A stretch of DNA of 64,000 nt from positions 1,302,001-1,366,000 of the forward strand of contig NZ_CP042435.1 in assembly GCF_007971225.1 (NCBI RefSeq), in the 5' to 3' direction. This document shows, in pieces, positions 17,784-26,300 of the stretch. This DNA is from Panacibacter ginsenosidivorans. Lineage in GTDB: Bacteria > Bacteroidota > Bacteroidia > Chitinophagales > Chitinophagaceae. The notes below the pieces were generated by a model. The model was not told the DNA's origin and ran no database searches. It worked only from the letters and a program-made list of their open reading frames with translations. The stretch's first letter is position 1. The number at the start of each line of letters is the position of its first letter. Position numbers and translations under genes: made by a program.

Positions 17784-20198
17784 ATGTGTTTCAATAAAGT
17801 AATTTACTTGTTGTTGTTTTGTGCTTTTATGTCTTCTGCAAAAGCGCAGGATGCAAACATGAATACATTAGACAGTTTCTCCGCAAAATTTATTGCCGCC
17901 ATCAGAACGAACGAAAAAGAACGTGCATACCTTATAACAGACCGGTCTGTTTATGGAGCCGGTGAATACATCTGGTTCAAAACATTTTTGCTAAACGCCG
18001 TTTCGCAAAAAACAAGCAGCAAAAGCAAATATCTTTTTGCAGATGTAGTAAATGACAAAGACAGCATTATAAAGAAGATAATCTTAGATGCAACTAATAA
18101 ACAACTTAGTGCACGCATTGCATTGCCTGACTCATTACCTACCGGCTATTACTGGCTTCGTGCATACACAAGGCAAATGGCCGAACATGATACAGGTGAA
18201 ATTGCCGTAAAGCCACTATATGTCTTTGGAAAAACAAACGATAATATTGTAATTAAAACAGAAAAAAAAACCATGACCCGGGATGATATGCCTGCCATTA
18301 CATTTTACCCGGAAGGTGGCAGCATAATGACAGGTATTAATTCAACAGTGGCATTGCAGGCAATTAATAATAATGGTGAACCACTACATGTTGAAGGTAT
18401 TATAAAAGACAATCGCGACACAATTGTAGCACACTTTACCACCAACTCAACCGGCCTCGCAAAATTTGATTTTGAACCTTCCGGTTACAGAAGGTACAGG
18501 GCCGTAATAACCTGGAACGGAAAAGACATTAGTTATTTTTTACCCGCCTTCAATTATTATGCAGGGCAAATATCAGTTTCGCATCAGCCAGGTTCATTTA
18601 AACTTAGAATATTGTTGGGGGATTCTATTTATTCAAAAGAAACGCCGACCTATATATTAGGTATCTCAAAAGATAGTTTGGTCTTTGCAGGCATTGGTAA
18701 AGGTTTGTGTGAAGTAACGGTAGAAGAAACAAAATTGCCACCGGGCATTACAACATTCTATCTCTTTTCAAAAGACTTTAAATTGTTGAGTGAAAGAACG
18801 GTTTATGTAACCAGCAATAATTTGCACACTACTGTAGCTGCTGATAAAAATATCTATGCTAAACACGATAAAATATCGCTCAATTTATCCATAACGGATA
18901 CAGCACAAAATGCTATTCCGTCACTGCTTGCTATTTCTGTAAGCGATTCTCTTTTTACTGCCAGGAAAGAATCTTGCTTCAGCAATACTTCTTTTAATTT
19001 ACAGGCGGTTGATAATTTATTCTTAGCCGGTAACAGTTGTTTTACTGATGATGATATAGATATGATGATGCTTACCAGGCATGACACTTATCAATCACTT
19101 AATAAAAAGAATATAACATCCGTTACTCCTGCAGACGACAGTCTTTTATTTATCAAAGGAACTGTTCTAAGCGATAAAAACATTCCTCTGGCTGATAAAT
19201 CTGTCATGTTGATTTCCAATTCAGGCAGTAAAGATTTATTTGATATTGATACTACCAATAATGAAGGCCGTTTTCTGTTTCCAATAGACCATCGTCCCGA
19301 TAGCTTGCAAATAGCGCTGGAAATAAAAGACCTTAACAACAACCGTGTTATTAACAGCAAGGTTGTCATTGATGCAATTACTTTTCCCAAACTCACCACA
19401 CCTGGTGCCTTAAAACAATATCCTGATATTGATCCCAGGAGAGCCAGCCAAAAAATCAATACTTACATTAATGCAAAATGGACAAACGCAGAAGGCAGGC
19501 AATTACCTCCTGTTTCAGTAAAAACTATTGCTGACTTCGACGAATCAAAAAGAGTTAGCCCTTACTCTGCTCTTCTTACGGCCAAAGATCTTGACGGAAG
19601 AACCCCGGTAGATGTGGCTATTTTACGAATCAGCGGTCTGCAACTCTTAAATGGCTTTCTTGTTATTCACGGGCTAAATGCATTTAAGTCACCAAGTGCC
19701 AGTTCAGAACCGTTGGTGCTTGTTGAAGGTGCGCCCATCGTTATGTCACCCGATGGCGTTGGAAATGTCAGCCCGGTAATGAGTTATTTACATGCGCTTA
19801 ATCCAAAAGATATTGATTTCATAGAAGTTTTAAAGGATGGCGCCGCTGCCAATTACGGCGTACGAGGAGCGAATGGTGTAATCCTTATTAATTTATCCAA
19901 TAAGATCCGCGATCTTGGTTCTAATAACAATAACATGAAAATGTTTTACCTCAATGGTGTCAGCAGCCCAGCTATTTTCCCCATTATCAGCTACGATCAT
20001 AAAGATAAAAAGGCTCCTGCTACTACAGACACGCGCTCTACTATTTTTTGGAATGGGAATTACTTTACTGCAGGTGCCGGTAATACCACTCTTACCTTTT
20101 ATAGCAGCGATGTTCCTTCAACTTATAATATTTCCGTTACAGGCATTACCCAAAACGGAGATATTATTCACAAAACCATTACCGTACAAAGCAGGTAA
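17784..20198 (+). CDS. Exported macroglobulin-like protein with C-terminal TonB-plug domain
   Basis: This protein of about 804 residues starts at ATG 17784 (a TTG 18 bases earlier is possible) with a signal peptide ending near SAKAQ. The N-terminal half carries ERAYLITDRSVYGAGEYIWFK, the usual start of MG2/alpha-2-macroglobulin-like domains in Bacteroidota. A carboxypeptidase-regulatory-like domain lies in the middle. Residues about 625-705 contain a SusC-type plug signature (FIEVLKDGAAANYGVRGANG), but no outer-membrane barrel follows. Such stand-alone plug proteins are common in the phylum and their role is unknown. A peptide/protein capture or TonB-partner function is speculative. Confidence 0.8.
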   Translation: MCFNKVIYLLLFCAFMSSAKAQDANMNTLDSFSAKFIAAIRTNEKERAYLITDRSVYGAGEYIWFKTFLLNAVSQKTSSKSKYLFADVVNDKDSIIKKIILDATNKQLSARIALPDSLPTGYYWLRAYTRQMAEHDTGEIAVKPLYVFGKTNDNIVIKTEKKTMTRDDMPAITFYPEGGSIMTGINSTVALQAINNNGEPLHVEGIIKDNRDTIVAHFTTNSTGLAKFDFEPSGYRRYRAVITWNGKDISYFLPAFNYYAGQISVSHQPGSFKLRILLGDSIYSKETPTYILGISKDSLVFAGIGKGLCEVTVEETKLPPGITTFYLFSKDFKLLSERTVYVTSNNLHTTVAADKNIYAKHDKISLNLSITDTAQNAIPSLLAISVSDSLFTARKESCFSNTSFNLQAVDNLFLAGNSCFTDDDIDMMMLTRHDTYQSLNKKNITSVTPADDSLLFIKGTVLSDKNIPLADKSVMLISNSGSKDLFDIDTTNNEGRFLFPIDHRPDSLQIALEIKDLNNNRVINSKVVIDAITFPKLTTPGALKQYPDIDPRRASQKINTYINAKWTNAEGRQLPPVSVKTIADFDESKRVSPYSALLTAKDLDGRTPVDVAILRISGLQLLNGFLVIHGLNAFKSPSASSEPLVLVEGAPIVMSPDGVGNVSPVMSYLHALNPKDIDFIEVLKDGAAANYGVRGANGVILINLSNKIRDLGSNNNNMKMFYLNGVSSPAIFPIISYDHKDKKAPATTDTRSTIFWNGNYFTAGAGNTTLTFYSSDVPSTYNISVTGITQNGDIIHKTITVQSR

Positions 20199-20230
20199 AC
20201 AAGATAATAAACATATATCATTACAATTTT

Positions 20231-20303
20231 TGTGAGACCAGCCAATGTTTTCATAGCATCTGCTGTTGTGTCACTCACTTGTACGTTCGGTCTGCGGTGC
20301 AGC
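20231..20303 (+). repeat. Dispersed core repeat, type A (copy 10)
   Basis: The exact core is at 20265-20284 with the flank TCATAGCATCTGCT. It lies in a convergent gap. Confidence 0.87.
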
Positions 20304-20368
20304 TTTTATCTATGTCTATGTACATACAATTACTTTCCACATAACTAAGAATTACCATATCATTCAAC

Positions 20369-20397
20369 AAAAAAATGGTGCGTATTCAACGCACCAT
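20369..20397 (-). terminator. Rho-independent terminator of the His-rich helical gene
   Basis: ATGGTGCGT at 20375-20383 pairs perfectly with ACGCACCAT at 20389-20397 across a 5-base loop. Read on the minus strand it is followed by a run of seven T. It ends the gene at 20433-20813. Confidence 0.85.
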
Positions 20398-20432
20398 AAA
20401 AACTCTTTTTAAAAAACTACCAAATTGATAAC

Positions 20433-20813
20433 TCACATCCATTTAGACAGGAAAGTATTAAACTCATGCCTTAGATCTTTGATCACTTTTTCAAACGTCT
20501 TTACAGCGTCATCAATTTTTTTATGATCATCCACACGTGCTTGCTCTACGTGCCCTGCATGATGCTTAGCGTCTTCAAAAACAAGATGTGCATGTTCATT
20601 CACTGTATGCTTCAGCTCACCAATATTATTGCGCTGTACAATAAACTGGTTTTGAAAATGCTCAATACCTGCCTTTGCTTCTGCATCTGTATTTTTTTCT
20701 GCCACTTCTGCAAGACGGTTTTCCAGTATATCAAGTTCTTTTTCATAAAAGTCAAGCGAACCCAGCCATACTCCATGTTCTACGCTAAGGTTAGATGCGT
20801 TTGTGTAAGTCAT
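20433..20813 (-). CDS. Small His-rich helical protein of unknown function
   Basis: This 126-residue soluble protein is predicted almost entirely helical, with heptad-like stretches (FYEKELDILENRLAEVAEK; FEKVIKDLRHEFNTFL). It has no signal peptide. It is rich in histidine in the middle (LKHTVNEHAHLVFEDAKHHAGHVEQ, about residues 68-92). The pattern suggests a four-helix-bundle or coiled-coil protein that could bind metal, but I recognise no named family. It is a single gene with its own strong terminator, in a genome context of stand-alone genes. Similar small proteins occur in other Bacteroidota as far as I recall, without an assigned role. Confidence 0.7.
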   Translation of the reverse strand: MTYTNASNLSVEHGVWLGSLDFYEKELDILENRLAEVAEKNTDAEAKAGIEHFQNQFIVQRNNIGELKHTVNEHAHLVFEDAKHHAGHVEQARVDDHKKIDDAVKTFEKVIKDLRHEFNTFLSKWM

Positions 20814-21058
20814 AATACTAATTTTAAATGTTTATTTCGTTGTATGCTTCAAAATTGTAAGAATACTTACAGAATAAATATGATCCCCGTCAAATAAAGC
20901 ACTGATATAACTCATCATTTACTTATTGTTTTATTGCTTAATGCAAAGGTTTTTTTTAGTCTATAGCCTGCTGTAGCAACTCTCCGGACCTGTGGCTTAC
21001 TTTACTTATTTGCATTATTAAAAATCCCGTCACTAATTTTTACCAACCTGCTGCTATA

Positions 21059-21120
21059 AAAACAGAACGCACAAGTGAGTGACACAACAGGCGATGCCAT
21101 GTGCACAGCAGCCTGCCACA
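21059..21120 (-). repeat. Dispersed core repeat, type A (copy 11)
   Basis: The core GCACAAGTGAGTGACACAAC is at 21069-21088, followed by AGGCGATGCCATG. The divergent gap 20814-21268 holds this copy and the inverted repeat at 21228-21251. Confidence 0.88.
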
Positions 21121-21227
21121 AAGAAATGCCTGCTACAAAAAAACTTACTATGCATAAAGTCATGCTTTCGCTGCACCAGCAATTTGTTTAAAAAACATTG
21201 CCTACAAAAATTCCGGCTTATATTTCT

Positions 21228-21251
21228 GATAGTTTAACTTTATAAACTATC
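21228..21251. promoter_or_regulatory. 9-bp inverted repeat upstream of the isomerase gene
   Basis: GATAGTTTA at 21228-21236 and TAAACTATC at 21243-21251 are perfect inverted repeats with a 6-base spacer, ending 17 bases before the ATG. It could be a repressor operator or an mRNA leader hairpin. No dedicated regulator is adjacent. Confidence 0.5.
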
Positions 21252-21268
21252 ACCATAAAATTATTATT

Positions 21269-22141
21269 ATGAACAGAAGATCTTTTTTAGGTAAAGCTGC
21301 TGTAGGCGTGGCTGCAACAGGGTTGGCTTCAACAATCTCCTCACCTGTTTTTGCTTTGGCAAAAAAGAAAGGCATTGCTATGCCTATTGGTTTTCAGTCT
21401 TATGTTTTCAGAGAAGAAATCTCCAACCAGCCACATGAAACGATGAGCAGACTCGCCAGCTATGGTTATAAGAATGTAGAATGGTGCAGCCCCAAAGGTT
21501 ACCAGGGACCCTTCACACCTCTTGTAAAGTATTCCGGCAAAGAACTAAAAAAGATCACCAACGATGCGGGTCTTGAAACCACCAGTTGTCATTTTACGTG
21601 GCAGGAAATTACAGATGATGCCAGCCTTGCCGAACGTATAGAGTTTGCAAACCAGTTGGGTTTAAAATGCATGGTCTGCTCCGGCGGTCTTGGCGCAAAG
21701 ACAGCAGATGAAATAAAGAAACGTTGCGACCAGATGAATCATGTTGGCGAAATGGTGAAGAAAGGTGGCATGATCGCAGGTTACCACAACCACAATGGTG
21801 AGTTTGATGAAAAGATAGATGGTCGTCCACAATATGATATTATGCTCGAACACCTCGATGCATCCCTGGTAAAGATGCAGTTCCAGGTAGCCGCTATTAC
21901 ATCAGGTTATAAAGCACAGGATTATTTTCGCAAATTTCCCGGTCGTTTTATTTCGGCGCACCTCCAGGATTATAGTCCCTCAGATAATACAAAGGAGGTG
22001 GTTATGGGTACCGGCATTGTTGATTGGAAAGATTTTTTTGTAGCAGCTAAAACAGGTGGTTTAAAATATGTTTTTGTAGAGATGGAATCTGACCCCAGCA
22101 TTATGCAGGGATGCGCAAATTATCTTAAGGAAATTTCATAA
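21269..22141 (+). CDS. Tat-exported sugar phosphate isomerase/epimerase-like protein
   Basis: This 290-residue TIM-barrel protein belongs to the xylose isomerase-like (AP endonuclease 2) family. The N-terminus has a twin-arginine signal (NRRSFLGKAAVGV) followed by a hydrophobic stretch to about residue 31, so export in folded, metal-bound form is expected. Probable metal-site motifs include AGYHNHNGEFD and RFISAHLQDY, plus a late acidic VFVEMESD. The second metal ligand region is VKMQFQVAAITSG, where enzymes usually show D or E. Substrates in this family are inositols, hydroxypyruvate or keto-sugars, and the actual one is unknown. Confidence 0.83.
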   Translation: MNRRSFLGKAAVGVAATGLASTISSPVFALAKKKGIAMPIGFQSYVFREEISNQPHETMSRLASYGYKNVEWCSPKGYQGPFTPLVKYSGKELKKITNDAGLETTSCHFTWQEITDDASLAERIEFANQLGLKCMVCSGGLGAKTADEIKKRCDQMNHVGEMVKKGGMIAGYHNHNGEFDEKIDGRPQYDIMLEHLDASLVKMQFQVAAITSGYKAQDYFRKFPGRFISAHLQDYSPSDNTKEVVMGTGIVDWKDFFVAAKTGGLKYVFVEMESDPSIMQGCANYLKEIS

Positions 22142-22168
22142 AAACGTAACACGTTTATGTATTAAAAT

Positions 22169-22200
22169 AAAAGCTCGTTTGTTTACGGGCTTTTGTATTT
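22169..22200 (+). terminator. Rho-independent terminator of the isomerase gene
   Basis: AAAAGCTCG (22169-22177) pairs with CGGGCTTTT (22186-22194) with one G-U pair, followed by GTATTTT. Repeat copy 12 starts directly at its T-rich tail. Confidence 0.75.
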
Positions 22201-22250
22201 TATAGCATCGCCTGTTGTGTCACTCACTTGTGCGCTCTGATACTTTATTG
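22196..22250 (+). repeat. Dispersed core repeat, type A (copy 12)
   Basis: The core is at 22214-22233, preceded by TATAGCATCGCCT. It abuts the terminator at 22169-22200 in a convergent gap. Confidence 0.88.
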
Positions 22251-22339
22251 GGCATTAATCATTATCTGCAAGCCTCATTGCTTTTATTGTAATTGTCGCG
22301 GACTGCTTAATAATTAAGCATTCAATGTAGTTAAAAAAT

Positions 22340-23026
22340 TTATTTAACGATACTCATTACATCATTAACATAATTTGCGCCGATTGGTAATTCTTCTTTG
22401 TTTACCAATACGTTATTCTTTTCAATTTTAGTAATGTGTTTTTTTGCGGCAATATAAGAGCGGTGAATGCGTATAAATAATGAACCAGGCAGCAGCATTG
22501 TTGCTTCATTCATGGTAAGCCTTGAAGTGATCTTTTTACCAGGCAATACAAACTGCACATAATTGCCATTGCTTTCTACATAAAGAATATCGTTTATAGA
22601 AACACGCACCTGCTCAGCACCGCTTTTAATAAAAATAGTTTCGTTGTTTGATGTTGCGTTTGCATTACGCAAACTGTATTGTTCATTTGCTTTGTTACAT
22701 GCTTTTAAAAAACGGGAAAGCGAAAAAGGTTTTAATAAATAATCAATAGCATCGAGTTCAAAACTTTGCAACGCATGTTCGCTGTAAGCTGTTGTGAATA
22801 TGACCATTGGTTTTACAGGAATAGATTGCAGAAAATCTATCCCTGATATGTCGGGCATTTTTATATCGAGGAATAACAGGTCTATCTTCTCATTTCGCAA
22901 CAGGTCAATTGCTTCAAATGCATTGGTGTAGCAGGCTTTCAGGTTAATGAAAGGTATTTTGGCAGCATGACTTTTTATAACTTGCAGTGCAACGGGCTCG
23001 TCATCTATAGCAATAGCAGTAAGCAT
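22340..23026 (-). CDS. LytTR-family response regulator
   Basis: This 228-residue regulator has a receiver domain with acidic pocket DDE (8-10), phospho-acceptor Asp54 in LFLDIKMPD, and switch Lys99 in DYLLKPF. A LytTR DNA-binding domain (about 130-228) has the typical ILYVESNGNYVQF and FIRIHRSYI motifs. It is the last gene of the minus-strand operon kinase - serine hydrolase - regulator. Its ATG overlaps the hydrolase stop as TAATG. It is expected to answer the LytS-type kinase at 24505-26046. Targets are unknown. Confidence 0.92.
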   Translation of the reverse strand: MLTAIAIDDEPVALQVIKSHAAKIPFINLKACYTNAFEAIDLLRNEKIDLLFLDIKMPDISGIDFLQSIPVKPMVIFTTAYSEHALQSFELDAIDYLLKPFSLSRFLKACNKANEQYSLRNANATSNNETIFIKSGAEQVRVSINDILYVESNGNYVQFVLPGKKITSRLTMNEATMLLPGSLFIRIHRSYIAAKKHITKIEKNNVLVNKEELPIGANYVNDVMSIVK

Positions 23027-24375
23027 TATTTTATTTTTTGTGCAAATTTTATTTTATCAGCCTGTAAAATAGTCATTCCTTTTATGTTGCCTGCATCATC
23101 TTTATTAAAGGTTATTTCGAGTTCATCATCCCTGGAATCAAAAAAATGCGTTTCATCTGCAGCAAGCATAACAGAGGTTGGGCCGGGATGTCCATCTCTT
23201 TGTGGCTGTGCTATAAGTGTGTTGTCGTTGATACTTACTTCAATGGTCACATGCATGTCTGCTACTTCGTACGTACCCACATACTGTTTTATAATGTCAG
23301 TGCTTAAAGTAACCGCAGTTCTTTTTTTAGGAATAGCATAAGGCTGATTGTAAAGCACAGCGAGCAGTTTGTTGGTAATGTGCATTACATCAAAAGTGGA
23401 ACCGCTTTTATTACTAAGCAATACAATGCAAATATCATCTGCAGGTATGCGTGCAATATTGCTTCCAAAGCCACTGATGGCACCGCTGTGAGAAACCATC
23501 TTTCTGCCATATACAGAATCTATCTGCCAGCCATAACCATAATTGCTGAGTGCGCATGCCGTATAAGCTTTGTTCATTAATGCACTATCAATGATCCTGT
23601 AATCCTGTAAACCTTTATGCCATTTATACAAGTCCCCGACAGTTGAATAAATAGCACCTGCACCAAAGGGCACAGAAGAATCGGTAATGTTTGCACGCTG
23701 TTGTATGGTGTCATTTAATGTATCGTATCCAACAGCTTTGCTTCTGTTTGAAAGTTGTGCAAAATCGAAGCCACTGTTCTGCATTTGCAATGGGTCAAAA
23801 ATATATTTTCTTACAGCCTGCCAATAACTCATACCACTTACTTTTTGTATAATGAAGCCCAGCATTACATAACCTGTATTACTGTAATTCCATTTTGCGC
23901 CTGGTGCGAAATCTGGTTTTAGCTTTTGCAAGTAAGGAATAAAATGTTGCTCGTCTGTTACAGCTATTGTAGTGTCTTCTTCTGTAAAATTGTGTAGCCC
24001 TGATGTGTGCGTAAGCAGTTGTTCTATTGTTATACTGTCTCCATTATGAAAACCTTTGTAATACTTACTCAGCTTGTCCTGCAGCGTCATTCTTTTTTCC
24101 TGTATAAGCTTTAATATAACTGTTGCAGTAAATTGTTTTGTAACAGATGCAATCTGGTAAATGGTGTTTTTATCATTAAAACTTTTTTCTTCCGCGTTCT
24201 TTATGCCATAACCATTTTGTAATAAAATATTTCCGTGGACAGCAACCAGTACAGAACCATTAAAGTGACCAGCCTTATTGTATGCACTCATTACTTCCTC
24301 TAATTTTTTTGTGGTTGTGTCTTGTGCTAAAGCAGTTAATGGAGATAGAAATAATAATAGTATTAAAGTTTTCAT
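23026..24375 (-). CDS. Exported serine hydrolase (beta-lactamase/class C family)
   Basis: This 449-residue protein starts at ATG 24375, giving a signal peptide ending ALAQ (residue 18). It has the penicillin-recognition fold motifs: SVTK (77-80) with the nucleophile serine, YSN (164-166), and HSGAISG as the third motif. Family members are D-aminopeptidases, esterases or penicillin-binding-like proteins rather than true resistance enzymes. A C-terminal lipocalin-like extension (VGTYEV and onward) is typical of this exported group. It lies between a sensor kinase and its regulator and may process the signal or the envelope, but that is inference. Confidence 0.88.
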   Translation of the reverse strand: MKTLILLLFLSPLTALAQDTTTKKLEEVMSAYNKAGHFNGSVLVAVHGNILLQNGYGIKNAEEKSFNDKNTIYQIASVTKQFTATVILKLIQEKRMTLQDKLSKYYKGFHNGDSITIEQLLTHTSGLHNFTEEDTTIAVTDEQHFIPYLQKLKPDFAPGAKWNYSNTGYVMLGFIIQKVSGMSYWQAVRKYIFDPLQMQNSGFDFAQLSNRSKAVGYDTLNDTIQQRANITDSSVPFGAGAIYSTVGDLYKWHKGLQDYRIIDSALMNKAYTACALSNYGYGWQIDSVYGRKMVSHSGAISGFGSNIARIPADDICIVLLSNKSGSTFDVMHITNKLLAVLYNQPYAIPKKRTAVTLSTDIIKQYVGTYEVADMHVTIEVSINDNTLIAQPQRDGHPGPTSVMLAADETHFFDSRDDELEITFNKDDAGNIKGMTILQADKIKFAQKIK

Positions 24376-24430
24376 TTGTATCAATTTATTTTTGTTGTGT
24401 ATAATTATCAATAGTACCAGTTTTGTGTTT

Positions 24431-24470
24431 TACATAGCATCGCCTCTTGCCACGCCGGTTCAACGTTCCG
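24431..24470 (+). repeat. Degenerate dispersed repeat (copy 13)
   Basis: TACATAGCATCGCCTCTTG matches the left flank and first core bases, but the core then reads CCACGCCGGTTCAACGTTCC and is badly decayed. It lies inside the operon between kinase and hydrolase. Confidence 0.5.
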
Positions 24471-24504
24471 TTTACATGACAACAGTTTTATTAGCGAATA
24501 ATTT

Positions 24505-26046
24505 CTATGGTGTAATAGAAAGCTTTACAGTAAATTCATTTTCTTTCCCGGTTATTAAGAAATCAAACCTGCCCGGATAAATATGTTTCAGCCTTTCTCT
24601 TACATTGTTAAGCCCGATGCCACTTTTGTCTTTTTCTGTATCAGCTGCTTGTTTTACATGTACACTATTGCTTACTTCAAATACTATGGAAGTTTCGTTG
24701 CACACAAGCTGTATGTTTATCCATGATCTTTCCTGCAGGCTAATACCATGTTTAAAAGCATTCTCCACGAGTGGTATCAATACCATAGGTGCGATCATAT
24801 GATTGCATTGTGCAGTTTCAATATTGTCTGTAATAGCAATATCATTACTTGTCGCTATGCGAAGTTTTTGTAGCGCTATATAGTTCTTTAAATAGCCTGT
24901 TTCTTTTTGCATGTTGATAAAATCGCGGTTGTTCTCGTGCAGCATAAAACGCATCATATCTCCCAGCATTTGTATGCCTTCTGCAGTGCGTTCTGCGTTT
25001 TCCTGTAAAGCAGTGCCATATAAAGTATTTAATGTATTGAAGAGGAAATGTGGGTTTACCTGTGAGCGCAGAAACTGAAGATCTGCTTTTGATTGTTCAA
25101 GCTCCTTTTCTGCAGTACGCAAACGCAGTATGCTTTCTTTGTTATACGTAAAATAAATCCATGTTAAAGGAGTAACAATAAACAATTGCAACGCCCAGCT
25201 ATACAACATAGCAAGAGGTCCGTTCTCATGTACCAATACAGTTAGCGGAACTGCATAAACAAAAGATGTACTTAGTAATCTTATCAGTATCCTGCTGCTG
25301 AAAAATGAATCGTTTCCTTTCAGCGGGAATAACCAGTAAACATTACTTACGAATATGGCAAACATGCTGCTTACAACAAAAATGTATTTCGCAAACTCAT
25401 CACGTTCCTGGAAGAATTCAAATGTGGTAAGAAAAAAATGTACCGCGAAAATCGTAAAAACGAAAACAGTTACTTTATTGCAAACAGAGATATTATATGC
25501 CTTTTGCTTTGATCTTTCTAAAATGCTAATGATATATTCTCTAATAAACTGGTACAATAGATACGCAACAATAATAGCAGCAGCAACAAAAAAATTACCT
25601 GCTATATTCATTTGAGATTTTGGATTATTCTTATCAAAGAATATTGAAAATTCCGGGTAGTTAAATTGCCACTGCCTTACGTAGTATTCTGCAATGTTTA
25701 TTACAAACCCAAGTATTATTATTGATATGCTTATCTGTAAAACAGGCCCGGCGTATCTATAACTTTTTTTCTCCCGAATGCTTTTTATAAGCGGCAGTGT
25801 ATATAGGTTAAGTAACAGGTAAACCAGGTAGAGCATTAAGCCTCCTGAAATATCAGGAATAATTACATTCCTGTATAAGTTAAACGGAGTATTTGTTTCA
25901 TTAAACGGAGTTTGCAATTGGTTTTGGTGATGCATCACATACCACATTCTTCCTGCCAATGCAATAGCAGCTATTGCTGTTACAAATACCAGTTCTTGTT
26001 TTCGCCACTTAATATTTTCCACCTGTTGATTCATTGCTGTTTGCAT
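24505..26046 (-). CDS. LytS-type sensor histidine kinase
   Basis: This 513-residue membrane kinase of the LytS/YehU-like His_kinase group has six or seven N-terminal hydrophobic segments (to about residue 290) and a short coiled linker. The phospho-acceptor is His333 in NPHFLFNTLN. The ATPase domain has LIPLVENAFKHG (N box) and GIGLNNVRERL (G box). It is the first gene of the operon with the serine hydrolase and LytTR regulator. The 129-base gap before the hydrolase carries a decayed repeat. The input signal is unknown; the membrane part has no recognised sensor domain. Confidence 0.92.
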   Translation of the reverse strand: MQTAMNQQVENIKWRKQELVFVTAIAAIALAGRMWYVMHHQNQLQTPFNETNTPFNLYRNVIIPDISGGLMLYLVYLLLNLYTLPLIKSIREKKSYRYAGPVLQISISIIILGFVINIAEYYVRQWQFNYPEFSIFFDKNNPKSQMNIAGNFFVAAAIIVAYLLYQFIREYIISILERSKQKAYNISVCNKVTVFVFTIFAVHFFLTTFEFFQERDEFAKYIFVVSSMFAIFVSNVYWLFPLKGNDSFFSSRILIRLLSTSFVYAVPLTVLVHENGPLAMLYSWALQLFIVTPLTWIYFTYNKESILRLRTAEKELEQSKADLQFLRSQVNPHFLFNTLNTLYGTALQENAERTAEGIQMLGDMMRFMLHENNRDFINMQKETGYLKNYIALQKLRIATSNDIAITDNIETAQCNHMIAPMVLIPLVENAFKHGISLQERSWINIQLVCNETSIVFEVSNSVHVKQAADTEKDKSGIGLNNVRERLKHIYPGRFDFLITGKENEFTVKLSITP

Positions 26047-26160
26047 TATGTTGATGCAAGTTTACACAATGCATTAGCTGGTTATTTTAAAATGTGACGA
26101 AACCTTCTATAATGTGATAAAACCGGCAATATGTACACAACAGTATAGGTTTATGATATC

Positions 26161-26240
26161 TTTTTGTAGCAAGCTTTTGTAATGCCATTAAGCTTCGTTG
26201 TGTCACTCACTTGTACGTTCTGTTCTTTGCGCAACATCAG
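26161..26240 (+). repeat. Dispersed core repeat, type A (copy 14)
   Basis: This is a full-length example: GTAGCAAGCTT start, CATTAAGCTTC left flank, exact core at 26197-26216, right flank GTTCTGTTCTTTGCGCAAC. Confidence 0.9.
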
Positions 26241-26300
26241 CGTATTACCGTACGCCCGGTTTATCATTCTTCAACCAACAGTAATGCTCATTTGCCCGCA

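Noticed and set aside
23026-24375. Serine hydrolase as a beta-lactam resistance gene
   Set aside because: The motifs fit the broad class C-like hydrolase family with a lipocalin-like tail, which is mostly not beta-lactamase.
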